Virus record (IMG/VR): IMGVR_UViG_3300042691_013033
Location: 1 to 36,595 of that record
DNA length: 36,595 nt
DNA from: a virus
Direction: 5' to 3' (one strand)
The notes under the pieces are model-generated. The model had not been told where the DNA came from, did not search any database, and saw only the letters and a list, made by a program, of their open reading frames with translations. Every line of letters begins with the position of its first letter. The first letter of the stretch is position 1. Below are positions 19,169-27,238 of this stretch, piece after piece. The position numbers and the translations under genes were made by a program.

Positions 19169-21316
19169 TCAGGGGATTGGTGACTTCCTTCGTGCCCAAA
19201 AGTTTCCATGAGTCTTTTCGTGCGCAATGATTCGGTAAACCTCGAATCCAACCGAGTCAAGATGTTGCTTTAGCCCATCGATCGACCAGGCTGCGTTAAC
19301 GTGGTGATACTCGCCCAGAATGTGTTCGACGCGATGCAGTTCTGTGCACGTCATCAAAATTGGGTATTCCGATCCTTCGCAGTCCAGCTTCAGAATGTGG
19401 ATCCGCTCAAATCTCCTTAGCACCGAATCCAAATCAATCGCAGCAGCTGTAATCGCGTGGCCAGTTTTTGGCAGTACAGCCGAGACAGATCCCGAGTGCT
19501 TTTCTCGATGCGATGGAGCCAATGACAGCGACTCAACTGGCTCGTCAGACCTCCAGACGGCTCGCTGGATCAATTCAAACCGCTCGCCAAACTCTTCGCA
19601 GTTCTTCGATGCCAGCTCAGCAACTGGCCCCGGCTCGAATGCCCGAACAAGGCCAGCGCCGCGACGGAGGCAGGCATAGCTGAACGCTCCGGAGTTTGCC
19701 CCGATATCGATCACGACGGCATTGGCCGGGATCGTCGGAGCCAGTAGGTATTCGTTCCGGCCGAGCACATCCAGCCACGTTTCCCGGCTGATCCGATCAG
19801 GCTCGATTGCAAAACATCGCTCCGGAGCAATGCAGCGAAGAGCATCCTCGATTGATCCGTCCAGAAACTCCAGCGGGCCTTTGAAAGCAGCCGCTTCCTC
19901 GATCAGCTGATTCCCCTTCAGGTTTTGGATTGCATGGCCGTTGTTCAGATGGCCCTTCCGATGGCAGGCATGCTGGAAGATCACATCGCCAGACGGATCG
20001 CAGTGTTCATAGAACCCGCCAGCATTCCACCGGTTCCACGGCTGAATGTGATGCGCTGTCTCGGTCAACTTGAACCCCATATGAAACGAGGTTTTGTCTC
20101 CATACCACACGCCACGTTCGCCACCGTTAAAGCCTTCCCAATAGTCGGCACGATCCGCGAAGTGCTTCACGATTTGTAGTGCTTTGGCCCCTCGGATTTT
20201 GTCGATCACCATTTGGCCTGTCTCGATGTCGTTGATCCGGTCCCGTCGATCAGAGCCCGTTCGCTTCCACTGATCTTCGATGATTCGCCCGTGAAAGTCG
20301 TTCACGTTTGGGTTATCCATCCAAAACATTGCCGCATTTTTCGGGAAAGCCTCGCAGTCAAACAGATACGACGGATCTCGAGTTACGATGTTGTCAGCAT
20401 CCAGATGGATGATCTGGGTGTACTCGCTCTGCAGAATGGCATTGATCTTGATTTGCCAACCGTGCACGCATCGCATTCCGCTTGTATCGACCACATGACA
20501 GGTTGCCGCCACTCGTCGCGCGTGAAGCTCGCAGAACTCGATCTCTTTCATCTCGCCTGGAAGGAACCAGAACTGGATCGGCAGAGTGCAGCCGTACGAC
20601 CGCAGAACCCAAGCAGCGGCATAGGCTCCCCAGAAGTAAAACTGCGGGGCTGACTTGTCGTAAATTTGGCATCGCCCGCCAGCAGGAATGAGAATCGCTC
20701 GGGATGAATTGCCATCGATCCGACTTTCTTGTGACTTTCTTCCGAGTTCCGCCTTCAGCAGCTCCCGGTGATACTCGATCACGTTCGGCCAGTCTCGCCA
20801 ACCTGCGGGCCATTTGTGCGCGGGTGAAGCCAAACGAATCGCCAGTTCGTCTTGAGTGGTGTTTCGGTTCGGGGCGGTCTCTGCCATCTCAATCGCTCTC
20901 CTGACAATCGCCGTAATTCTTCGCCTGCCTTCGATCGGTCCAATGACTGGCACCTTTAAGCCGAGCCGAATCGCTTGGCTGACTTGCGGATTCGTTGAAG
21001 CCTCGTCGTAAAGGTGTTCGACGATCTCCGTCAAATGCTCTCTGCATCCGGACGGCCCCCAGGTATTCATCTTGTCGATCCACACCTGACACCTGCATGA
21101 AGCGACCTTGAACCCGTGTTCTTCTCGCAGAATTCCATGCAGGACATCGCCGGGGCGGTTCTGTGGATCGATCACTCTGGCCGCCGCTGTTTCGTCGTAC
21201 TCCGGAAGCGTGTAGCCTTCTGCCGACCACTGCTCTCGATAACGTTGGGCCGTTTCGACTGGCAGACCGGCCGCGCCTGATGCTATGTCGTGCATTCTTC
21301 CGAAGAGCTGCCTCAC
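19169..21316 (-). CDS. Glycosyltransferase-FkbM methyltransferase fusion
   Basis: 715 aa from GTG 21316 (GTGA overlap, AGGTGG upstream); GTG 21325 is the alternative. Residues about 40-100 hold a Cys-containing unit (SCRCQVWIDKMNTWGPSGC). Residues about 205-440 look like a GT-A glycosyltransferase: IIHLDADNIVTRDP with DAD at 306-308 for metal and sugar-nucleotide binding, and MFWMDNPN. Residues about 530-710 are an FkbM methyltransferase: SAM motif VVIDIGANSG (535-543) and LKLDCEGSEYPIL (LDCEGSE at 644-650). The protein would add a sugar and O-methylate it, on a virion protein, host surface glycan or DNA. It is last in the late operon. Confidence 0.8.
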   Translation of the reverse strand: MRQLFGRMHDIASGAAGLPVETAQRYREQWSAEGYTLPEYDETAAARVIDPQNRPGDVLHGILREEHGFKVASCRCQVWIDKMNTWGPSGCREHLTEIVEHLYDEASTNPQVSQAIRLGLKVPVIGPIEGRRRITAIVRRAIEMAETAPNRNTTQDELAIRLASPAHKWPAGWRDWPNVIEYHRELLKAELGRKSQESRIDGNSSRAILIPAGGRCQIYDKSAPQFYFWGAYAAAWVLRSYGCTLPIQFWFLPGEMKEIEFCELHARRVAATCHVVDTSGMRCVHGWQIKINAILQSEYTQIIHLDADNIVTRDPSYLFDCEAFPKNAAMFWMDNPNVNDFHGRIIEDQWKRTGSDRRDRINDIETGQMVIDKIRGAKALQIVKHFADRADYWEGFNGGERGVWYGDKTSFHMGFKLTETAHHIQPWNRWNAGGFYEHCDPSGDVIFQHACHRKGHLNNGHAIQNLKGNQLIEEAAAFKGPLEFLDGSIEDALRCIAPERCFAIEPDRISRETWLDVLGRNEYLLAPTIPANAVVIDIGANSGAFSYACLRRGAGLVRAFEPGPVAELASKNCEEFGERFELIQRAVWRSDEPVESLSLAPSHREKHSGSVSAVLPKTGHAITAAAIDLDSVLRRFERIHILKLDCEGSEYPILMTCTELHRVEHILGEYHHVNAAWSIDGLKQHLDSVGFEVYRIIAHEKTHGNFWARRKSPIP

Positions 21317-21501
21317 TGCTGCCACCTGTGTTCTGGCTTGATCGACAGATATAGCTCAAGATCCTTTTGCCGTGCCTCTTCCTGCATTTCTTCGACCATT
21401 GCCCGCTCCAGTTCCGCCCCTCCGTTTGCAATCAGAGCTACAGAATAGGCTCCCGGAAATGCGAGTAGGCCGACCAACACAATTGCAATAATCTCTTTCA
21501 T
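21313..21501 (-). CDS. Small membrane protein, 62 aa
   Basis: ATG 21501 with GGAG upstream, chosen over the longer frame to 21543, which overlaps the Cys-rich gene. One membrane helix (EIIAIVLVGLLAFPGAYSVALIA), followed by an acidic helix (ELERAMVEEMQEEARQKDLEL). It could anchor or assist the neighbouring enzyme, or act in lysis control. No family. Confidence 0.7.
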   Translation of the reverse strand: MKEIIAIVLVGLLAFPGAYSVALIANGGAELERAMVEEMQEEARQKDLELYLSIKPEHRWQQ

Positions 21502-21505
21502 TGCC

Positions 21506-22033
21506 TTACTCCGTGATGGTGATCTCGACATCCAACGCACCAAGCGGATTCATTGGGTCTTGACATCTCGCCTCAAAAGCCGCAATCGTGTAGACGAGAA
21601 TCAACGGGTTACACTGCGACTCGAGAGGCTTAATCGTTGCCACGTTGTTCGGTGCCACCTGCTCTATAGGATCGCTCGGATCGCAGGGACCGTCGGAATT
21701 GGAGCCGCCACAATCGCCGGTGTAGAGAATTAGGTCGGATGGGATGCCTATCTGGCCAATTGGCCCCTTTGTGCACTCGAGCTTAATCGCAAAACGCTGA
21801 GCAGTATCGACGCCATTAATTACTGTACACGGCCCGATGATCGACGCGCCCCAGTTGACTGTTCCCGCCGTTTCTGGATACCAAAACGCCTTTGTGATCG
21901 GTATCACAAGACCGAGCCAGTCTGTGCAGTTGCAGTTCGTCACCTTCGTGATCGTCGCGTAAAGGGTGTTTGGCAGATTCGTACGCCCGCAACACGGCTT
22001 TCCACAGCAGCAATCTGCAGACGCATCAGCCAT
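21506..22033 (-). CDS. Cys-rich structural protein
   Basis: 175 aa from ATG 22033 (TAATG junction). The N-terminus MADASADCCCGKPCC carries five Cys in eight residues, with more pairs later (NCNC, DCGGSN, DGPCDP, SQCNP, ARCQDP). The rest is beta-like (LYATITKVTN, LVIPITKAFWY, ALDVEITITE). No signal peptide. The position among distal tail genes and the Cys content suggest a disulfide- or metal-bound tail-tip or fibre part. No named family. Confidence 0.7.
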   Translation of the reverse strand: MADASADCCCGKPCCGRTNLPNTLYATITKVTNCNCTDWLGLVIPITKAFWYPETAGTVNWGASIIGPCTVINGVDTAQRFAIKLECTKGPIGQIGIPSDLILYTGDCGGSNSDGPCDPSDPIEQVAPNNVATIKPLESQCNPLILVYTIAAFEARCQDPMNPLGALDVEITITE

Positions 22034-22959
22034 TAGCTTCCGCTCCCGCTTCCAGTACTGCAAGGGTCAAGCCGCTGCGGCAGTGTCTCACCGAAGAACC
22101 ATATTCGATTCCATTCGGTAATCTTTAGACCGTCGACGGGGCAACATTCGATTTTGTTCGGAATTTCTGTCACACATCGAAGCCGCCGCCCAAAGAGCAC
22201 AGTCCAGCCCTGCCACGTTCCGCCGCTGCCAGATCCGCTCCCACTGCCTGACGGGCCGGAGCCGCTTCCAGAGCCACTTGGTGAACAGACCGGCATCTTG
22301 ATCAGTCCGACTGGCCCCGCTTTGTAACCGGCCGGCACAAGAGCTGTCACGCTGCCTAGGCTTGTGCAAAGGCTCAGGTCCATGTCAAGGAAAGAGCAGT
22401 CCCCGCCTGATCCACTTCCGGAGCCAGAGCCGCTGCCAGATCCGGATCCTGTTTCGCACGGCCCACACAAGAACGGAATAAACTCCTCGAGTGTCGCCCC
22501 GCGATAAAGTGCAACAGTCAGCGTGCAGTCATCTTTTCCAGTGTCTTGACCGAGAATTCCCCATGCAACTGTTAAGTTACTGTCAGGCAACGCAACCCAT
22601 TCACCCTCGATCCATGCCGCCCGAACCTCGTCACCGGCTGACTTGGCTTGCGCTAATTCAAATCTCTGCTTGATGTTTTCATTTCTGCCGGAGTCAATTA
22701 GGTTTCCGTTTGGATCCTTGAACCAAACTGACATGACGGCTTCGCCAGGAGTCGTTCCAAACTCTGTCGCTGCGGGCAGGTCGTCATCCAGTTTTCCGAT
22801 TATTTCTAGTGGAGGCTTCACGCCGAATGCTGCGTTCGCAGACTGTTGCTTGTGCCATAACAACTTTGCTATAGCGTCGGCCAGCTCATTCAGCCTCGCG
22901 GCGCTGAGTCTTTCACCTCGCTGAAAATCTGGTATATGTGGCTGAAAATTGTTTGGCAT
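22033..22959 (-). CDS. Distal tail protein with Ser-Gly repeats
   Basis: 308 aa. Residues 1-60 resemble the N-terminal attachment part of tail proteins (FQPHIPDFQRGERLSAARLN). Beta-rich middle. Three (SG)n tracts, at about 171-187, 232-250 and the C-terminal end, flank short Cys-containing blocks (FLCGPCETG, ECCPVDG). Such tracts are common in planctomycete proteins. They act as flexible linkers and may link this protein to the Cys-rich neighbour. A tail fibre or host-contact role is inferred from place and design. Confidence 0.7.
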   Translation of the reverse strand: MPNNFQPHIPDFQRGERLSAARLNELADAIAKLLWHKQQSANAAFGVKPPLEIIGKLDDDLPAATEFGTTPGEAVMSVWFKDPNGNLIDSGRNENIKQRFELAQAKSAGDEVRAAWIEGEWVALPDSNLTVAWGILGQDTGKDDCTLTVALYRGATLEEFIPFLCGPCETGSGSGSGSGSGSGSGGDCSFLDMDLSLCTSLGSVTALVPAGYKAGPVGLIKMPVCSPSGSGSGSGPSGSGSGSGSGGTWQGWTVLFGRRLRCVTEIPNKIECCPVDGLKITEWNRIWFFGETLPQRLDPCSTGSGSGS

Positions 22960-23801
22960 TACACGAAGATCCGCCGCAGGTCCGTTTCTTGGAACGTATA
23001 TCCATTGCCGATTGCAGATTTTGGTCTATCAAAATCCCCTATCTCCTCACGCCACTGCCAGTTCCAGCCGTAGACTGTGCTGCCGCCGATAGCGGCCTGC
23101 CCTGTTGTGCTCCACGACGTTTGAGCTTTTTCTAAAAACGTGAGCGTAAGCTTCCACGTCGTTCGCCCCAGAGTATTCAAAGAAATCGACGCAGACTTTT
23201 CAGCAAAAAGAAGAGTGCCAGTTGCCATCAATTGTTTTGTTACTGGAACATAAAACGGAACGCTGTTGACGTGATTGATACACTCAGAAAGAACTTGCCA
23301 CGGGGGATTCACAACCTGTGACCATGTAATAACATGTCGACTGGTTGTCGTGGCATAGGCAGCGTTCACATCTGCTGGCAATGGCAGCCCATCGGACGCC
23401 CATTTCAATCCGCGACTTGGAACCGTGACGAACTCACCCTGCTCCTGCAGTTCATAACTAATTAGTGTTCCGTCTTCGGTCGGCACCATCGGCTTATATC
23501 CGATGGTGATTTTTGCTTCGCCATTGTGCGAAAGCTGCGAAGTTTGCGGATCGCTAATAATTGCATTCCGTGGATTCGGTGCAATTTTATCGATGCTGAA
23601 GGTGTCAGCGAAAACTCCAGGGAATCCGGGACCGTAAACCATTGGCAGCCCAATCGGCCCACCCGTGAACATGCCGTTTACAAATGCCCAACGATCATCC
23701 CACGCCGTCACAAAGATTCGCGTAAACTGAAAATCGCCGTCCCGATTTCCTGTTTCAACCGGGCTTTCTTCGTGCTCAACAAATGGGACATCGATTGACA
23801 T
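22959..23801 (-). CDS. Distal tail/baseplate-like protein, 280 aa
   Basis: Start ATG 23801 (TAATG junction with the tape measure stop). Beta-rich throughout (FQFTRIFVTAWDDRWAFVNG, GEAKITIGYKP, TLISYELQEQGEFVTVPS, TWKLTLTFLEKA). Directly after the tape measure gene, where distal tail or baseplate proteins lie in siphophages. I recognise no named family. Confidence 0.7.
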   Translation of the reverse strand: MSIDVPFVEHEESPVETGNRDGDFQFTRIFVTAWDDRWAFVNGMFTGGPIGLPMVYGPGFPGVFADTFSIDKIAPNPRNAIISDPQTSQLSHNGEAKITIGYKPMVPTEDGTLISYELQEQGEFVTVPSRGLKWASDGLPLPADVNAAYATTTSRHVITWSQVVNPPWQVLSECINHVNSVPFYVPVTKQLMATGTLLFAEKSASISLNTLGRTTWKLTLTFLEKAQTSWSTTGQAAIGGSTVYGWNWQWREEIGDFDRPKSAIGNGYTFQETDLRRIFV

Positions 23802-25297
23802 TATGCGAGCCCCAAATCGAGTTTTTTAGCAACATCAAGTTGCTGTTCTTGGATCTTCAGTTGCTGTTGTTGAACGGAAAGAGACGACTGAGCAATACCG
23901 AGCTGTTTGCTCAAGGTAGATTCTCGCAACGAAGCAAAAAGCGCCTCTGCTGAAAATGTTTTGGACTGGCCGGCCTCTGCCATTTGCGTTGCAAATTGCT
24001 TTGGTAGTCTTCTATTTGGGTCAACGCTAGTTTCGTCCTTGCCTGCCTTCTTTGTTTTTTTCGCCTCGTTCTCGGCTACCATTTGATCTGCTTTAATTCT
24101 CCGAGAAGCTGCTAATTCCTCGTCGATCTTTTGCATCAATGACGATCCGCGGCCGCTTTTCAATTCCGGCATTTCAAACCTACCAAGCGGAACAGTGAAT
24201 TCTGTTACTTCCTGCCCGAGCAACATCTGCTTCATTGCTCGCATTCTGGCTCCGAGGTTATCCACCATTCTGCCAGAGTTTGCCTGAATCCAATCAAACG
24301 CCGCTTTGGCAATGCTCACAATGTCGTCAAAGGCATCACGGAATCTATCTGCGATGTGAACTGCAGTTACGCCAACAACCACGCCGATTCCTTCGAACTT
24401 TTCTTGTGTTTCAGTGAACCAGTCGCGAACGGACGTTTGCAGCTTGCTGAAAGTCGATGGCATTTCGTCAGTCTGATCAAAAAACTTGCGAGCCCACTCC
24501 AGCAACTTGTTAGCTTCAGGCAGCAATGTCGTGCCCATTGCAATTGCCAACATTTCAACTTCGCTTTTAAGCTTTGCGTACTGCCCAGCAGTCGTTTGGC
24601 TCATGCGGTCATTCATGCCAGCAAAACGGCCCGCCCCTGTGGTAGCCCACACAAACGACTGGCGAACCTCATCGATGGAGATTTTGCCGTCCTCCATTCG
24701 TTGTTTCAGAGATGCCATTGACTCGCCGGTTGTCTTGTTAATTGTCTCTAACGGGCTGAAACCATTCTGAATCATTTGATTCAGATCCTGCCCCATAAGT
24801 CGACCAGCGCCAGACACCTGACCAAATGCTCTTGTGAGTCCTTCAAGCTTTACAGAATCGCCCGCTGCGATGTCGGTGATCATGGACAGCACCGGCACAA
24901 CGTCTTCACCGGCAACGCCAAAGTTCAGCATCATCTTCGCAGCGTCAGAAAGTTCCCGCATTCCGAAAACGGTCTTCATGTCGAGCGCTCGCATAGCCTC
25001 GATCATGTCTTTCGATTTTTCTGCGGATCCAAGCAATACTTCGAACGCAATCGCCGTTTGCTCTGCTCCAGCTGCGAGACTCATCATTCCGCCAACAGCT
25101 GCGCCAGTGCCGAGACCTGCCAGCGTTGATCCCATGCCGCCCAGATTAAGGCGGACGCTTTTTAATTTACTGATGAGCCCGCCTGCCGCCGTGGTAGTTC
25201 GATCAAGTGCACGGCCAGCCATTCCCGCCTTAGTTTGGACCTGCGAAAGCCCATCTGCGGAAAAAATGACCTGTGCTTCTTGAACCGTAATCGCCAT
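23801..25297 (-). CDS. Tail tape measure protein
   Basis: 498 aa. The N-terminal 220 residues match phage tape measure domains: AEQTAIAFEVLLGSAEKSKD, MKTVFGMRELSDAAKMMLNF, RAFGQVSGAGRLMGQDLNQM, NGFSPLETINKTTGESM, DEVRQSFVWATTGAGRFAGM. A Gly/Ala-rich hydrophobic stretch lies near residue 60-75. The C-terminal third is Gln/Lys-rich coiled coil. It sets tail length during assembly; at this length the tail should be short for a siphovirus. It starts at the stop of the T-like chaperone frame. Confidence 0.9.
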   Translation of the reverse strand: MAITVQEAQVIFSADGLSQVQTKAGMAGRALDRTTTAAGGLISKLKSVRLNLGGMGSTLAGLGTGAAVGGMMSLAAGAEQTAIAFEVLLGSAEKSKDMIEAMRALDMKTVFGMRELSDAAKMMLNFGVAGEDVVPVLSMITDIAAGDSVKLEGLTRAFGQVSGAGRLMGQDLNQMIQNGFSPLETINKTTGESMASLKQRMEDGKISIDEVRQSFVWATTGAGRFAGMNDRMSQTTAGQYAKLKSEVEMLAIAMGTTLLPEANKLLEWARKFFDQTDEMPSTFSKLQTSVRDWFTETQEKFEGIGVVVGVTAVHIADRFRDAFDDIVSIAKAAFDWIQANSGRMVDNLGARMRAMKQMLLGQEVTEFTVPLGRFEMPELKSGRGSSLMQKIDEELAASRRIKADQMVAENEAKKTKKAGKDETSVDPNRRLPKQFATQMAEAGQSKTFSAEALFASLRESTLSKQLGIAQSSLSVQQQQLKIQEQQLDVAKKLDLGLA

Positions 25298-25455
25298 CAG
25301 CCTGGCCTCTTTTCAAAGATATCTTCCGGGCACCACGCCCCAGCTGCAACCAGCACTTGATACATGGTCATTCGTCCGATTTCCTCGAACGTCCATCCAT
25401 ATTTTTCAGCGACATTGCGAAACACTGTTGCCCACGGAATCGTTCGCCGTGTCAC
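25297..25455 (-). CDS. Tail assembly chaperone T-part
   Basis: 52 aa if read alone from GTG 25455 (GTGA overlap with the G-like stop). If made by -1 slippage at 25491-25497 it supplies the last 64 residues of a 213-aa fusion, since the frame is open from the heptamer onward (LKWPDGSGGVGPV). VFRNVAEKYGWTFEEIGRMTMYQVL is typical of the T half of GT chaperones, which binds the tape measure protein. Its stop overlaps the tape measure start. Confidence 0.8.
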   Translation of the reverse strand: MTRRTIPWATVFRNVAEKYGWTFEEIGRMTMYQVLVAAGAWCPEDIFEKRPG

Positions 25456-25937
25456 TGGCCCGACGCCGCCGCTTCCGTCAGGCCATTTGAGTTTCCCAGT
25501 TCAGACTTCTCTTCTATCTTATGGATTGCCTCAACGATGCCGTTAATGTCACCAAACCAGTCGATGAAGTTGGCACCGAGCTGAATACCCTGTTCGATTG
25601 GCAGCTCCTGTGGAAACTCCGTCGCGTGATTCTTTCCCATCGCTCGCCAAATTGACCAAGACAGTCCACGCATTGACCTATCAAATCGATCCTCATCCAC
25701 CATCGTGGCAATGAGCGGACGTGCGACCGTGTCAGCTGCTATCTTGAGTGCCATCTGTTGAACCGCACGATCTTTGATAGATTCAATCCCCGCGTAAGGA
25801 TTACCAACGCGGGAAAGAATCGCTTCCTCTTTTTTTGCGTAGTCAGCGAGCGACCGGATTTCAAGCCGGTAGGTTTTGCCGTCTTTACTAAGTTCTGCGG
25901 TCCGCCGACCGCAGAGATTGAACAATCCATCCGCCAT
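25452..25937 (-). CDS. Tail assembly chaperone G-like protein
   Basis: 161 aa. Mostly helical, acidic, between tail tube and tape measure genes, as in lambda G and its many counterparts. DGKTYRLEIRSLADYAKKE, then a C-terminal acidic tail (AIHKIEEKSELGNSNG). The slippery heptamer GGGAAAC lies in the last 13 codons. The G and GT proteins guide tail tube assembly around the tape measure and do not stay in the virion. Confidence 0.8.
   Translation of the reverse strand: MADGLFNLCGRRTAELSKDGKTYRLEIRSLADYAKKEEAILSRVGNPYAGIESIKDRAVQQMALKIAADTVARPLIATMVDEDRFDRSMRGLSWSIWRAMGKNHATEFPQELPIEQGIQLGANFIDWFGDINGIVEAIHKIEEKSELGNSNGLTEAAASGQ
25491..25497 (-). promoter_or_regulatory. -1 ribosomal slippery heptamer
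   Basis: GGGAAAC in the minus-strand message, in frame as G GGA AAC. Lambda G-T uses GGGAAAG. A -1 shift here enters the T-part frame without meeting a stop and gives the G-T fusion. Confidence 0.75.
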
Positions 25938-25950
25938 GGATTACTCCTGA

Positions 25951-26355
25951 TTAGTTGAGAGTGAAAGCGCCGGCACCTGTTGGAATGCCTTGGAAGTCAA
26001 AAGCAAAATCGCACGCAACCGGTTCACCGGAATCAGCATCGAACGTGATGTCGCCAACATCAGTTACAATTATTGTGCCAGTGATTGTGTCGCTCGATGC
26101 TGTGCCATGACAGACAACGCTGTATTCAGTGCCGATCACCATTGCCATGGTGGCCCCAGCATGGATGAACAGTGTGGCCGAACCTGACCAGTCCTTAACG
26201 CCGACAGTCGTCTTGCGACCGCCGGCCGTTGAGTTGCTGGCGTATCGCCCCTTTGCCGCTGTGCCCTTGACGGTCCACTTTGCTGTGTGGTCGACGGCCG
26301 TTCCGGCAATCTTGAATGTCATCGTATTGCCAGTGAGCGGAGTTCCTGCTGCCAT
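25951..26355 (-). CDS. Major tail (tube) protein
   Basis: 134 aa, almost wholly beta: MTFKIAGTAVDHTAKWTVKG, GRKTTVGVKDWSGSATLFIH, TITGTIIVTDVGDITFDAD, PVACDFAFDFQG. This fits small tail tube proteins, as does the place between the decoration-like gene and the tail chaperones. Hexameric rings of it would stack to form the tail tube. Confidence 0.75.
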   Translation of the reverse strand: MAAGTPLTGNTMTFKIAGTAVDHTAKWTVKGTAAKGRYASNSTAGGRKTTVGVKDWSGSATLFIHAGATMAMVIGTEYSVVCHGTASSDTITGTIIVTDVGDITFDADSGEPVACDFAFDFQGIPTGAGAFTLN

Positions 26356-26399
26356 TGTCGTGAGTCCTTGTTATGAATGAAGAGAAACGGCAGCCTGAC

Positions 26400-26807
26400 T
26401 TACTTCGCAGTTTCGCTGGCGTTGATTTGAATCTTCAGATTCGTCGTCGACGTTGCGATCCCGAGAATCGTCACGAAATCGCCAGATGCCAAGTCTGCGT
26501 AAGGAGCGACCCCGCCGACTGTCGTTGACACGCAAACACAGTCACCAGCTGCAAATGCCGCGTTAAATGTGAGGTTTCCGCTTGTCGCATACTTCAGCGG
26601 TTGACCGTTTGCGGCCCCATGCAGGGCAATACCAGCCGCAACACTGGACGCCGATGCATCAGCATCGCAACCCTTCAGTTTGCTGCTGTCGCTTGTGTCG
26701 ATATAGACAGCCATCCCTGCCGTAATCGTCGCACCTGCGATGCCTTCACTGATTGCCGTGTTCGCGGTCTTAACGACGCTTGCAGCGGTTACCGAAAAGT
26801 CTGCCAT
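26400..26807 (-). CDS. Decoration/fibre-like beta protein
   Basis: 135 aa from ATG 26807 (TGGAG upstream). ITAGMAVYIDTSDSSKLKG, GIALHGAANGQPLKYATS, AAFAAGDCVCVST and a VTILGIATSTTNLKI ending resemble capsid cement (DUF2190-like) proteins. It also resembles the decoration protein at 30222-30818 in repeat style. In the tail gene cluster it may instead decorate the tail tube. Confidence 0.65.
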   Translation of the reverse strand: MADFSVTAASVVKTANTAISEGIAGATITAGMAVYIDTSDSSKLKGCDADASASSVAAGIALHGAANGQPLKYATSGNLTFNAAFAAGDCVCVSTTVGGVAPYADLASGDFVTILGIATSTTNLKIQINASETAK

Positions 26808-26809
26808 AT

Positions 26810-27238
26810 TCAAACTCCATTGTGATGAATTTCAAAACTTACTGTGCTGTCCCAGACGCCGGTTGACTCATCCTGTTCGGATGAAATACCACTTGACCGG
26901 CTGAACGAAATGACTGACTCTGATCCTGTAAACGTTCCACTATCCCAAAGCGTTTCACAACGCTGAGCGACAGTCTTGCCTCTGTCGTAATCAATTGACA
27001 TGACTGACACTTTCACTTGGCTTTTCCAGCCTCGTCCGCTGTTTGTTCTCCAGTGCGGTTCTGTCGCAACTTGCAAAACAACGCAGTCGTCAAAATGTCC
27101 GTCCTGATCTTTGTCCGCGTCGATTGTTTCGTTTGTTTGAATGATCTCTGTTCCGACTCGCTCAGCAGGAATCATGGACACGAGGCCCGCAGTTCCTTTC
27201 CAGCGTTCGATTAAACATTGATCGAGACCAGTGCTCAC
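26810..27238 (-). CDS. Tail terminator-like protein (DUF3168 type)
   Basis: 142 aa, GTG start in a GTGA overlap. LIERWKGTAGLVSMIPAERV, DDCVVLQVATEPHWRT, WKSQVKVSVMSIDYDRG, VSFEIHHNGV follow the alpha-beta order of gpU/DUF3168 tail terminators: an N-terminal helix, then strands with the 'YD' helix link. Next to the gp10-like connector, as in HK97-type clusters. It caps the tail tube before head joining. Confidence 0.65.
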   Translation of the reverse strand: MSTGLDQCLIERWKGTAGLVSMIPAERVGTEIIQTNETIDADKDQDGHFDDCVVLQVATEPHWRTNSGRGWKSQVKVSVMSIDYDRGKTVAQRCETLWDSGTFTGSESVISFSRSSGISSEQDESTGVWDSTVSFEIHHNGV

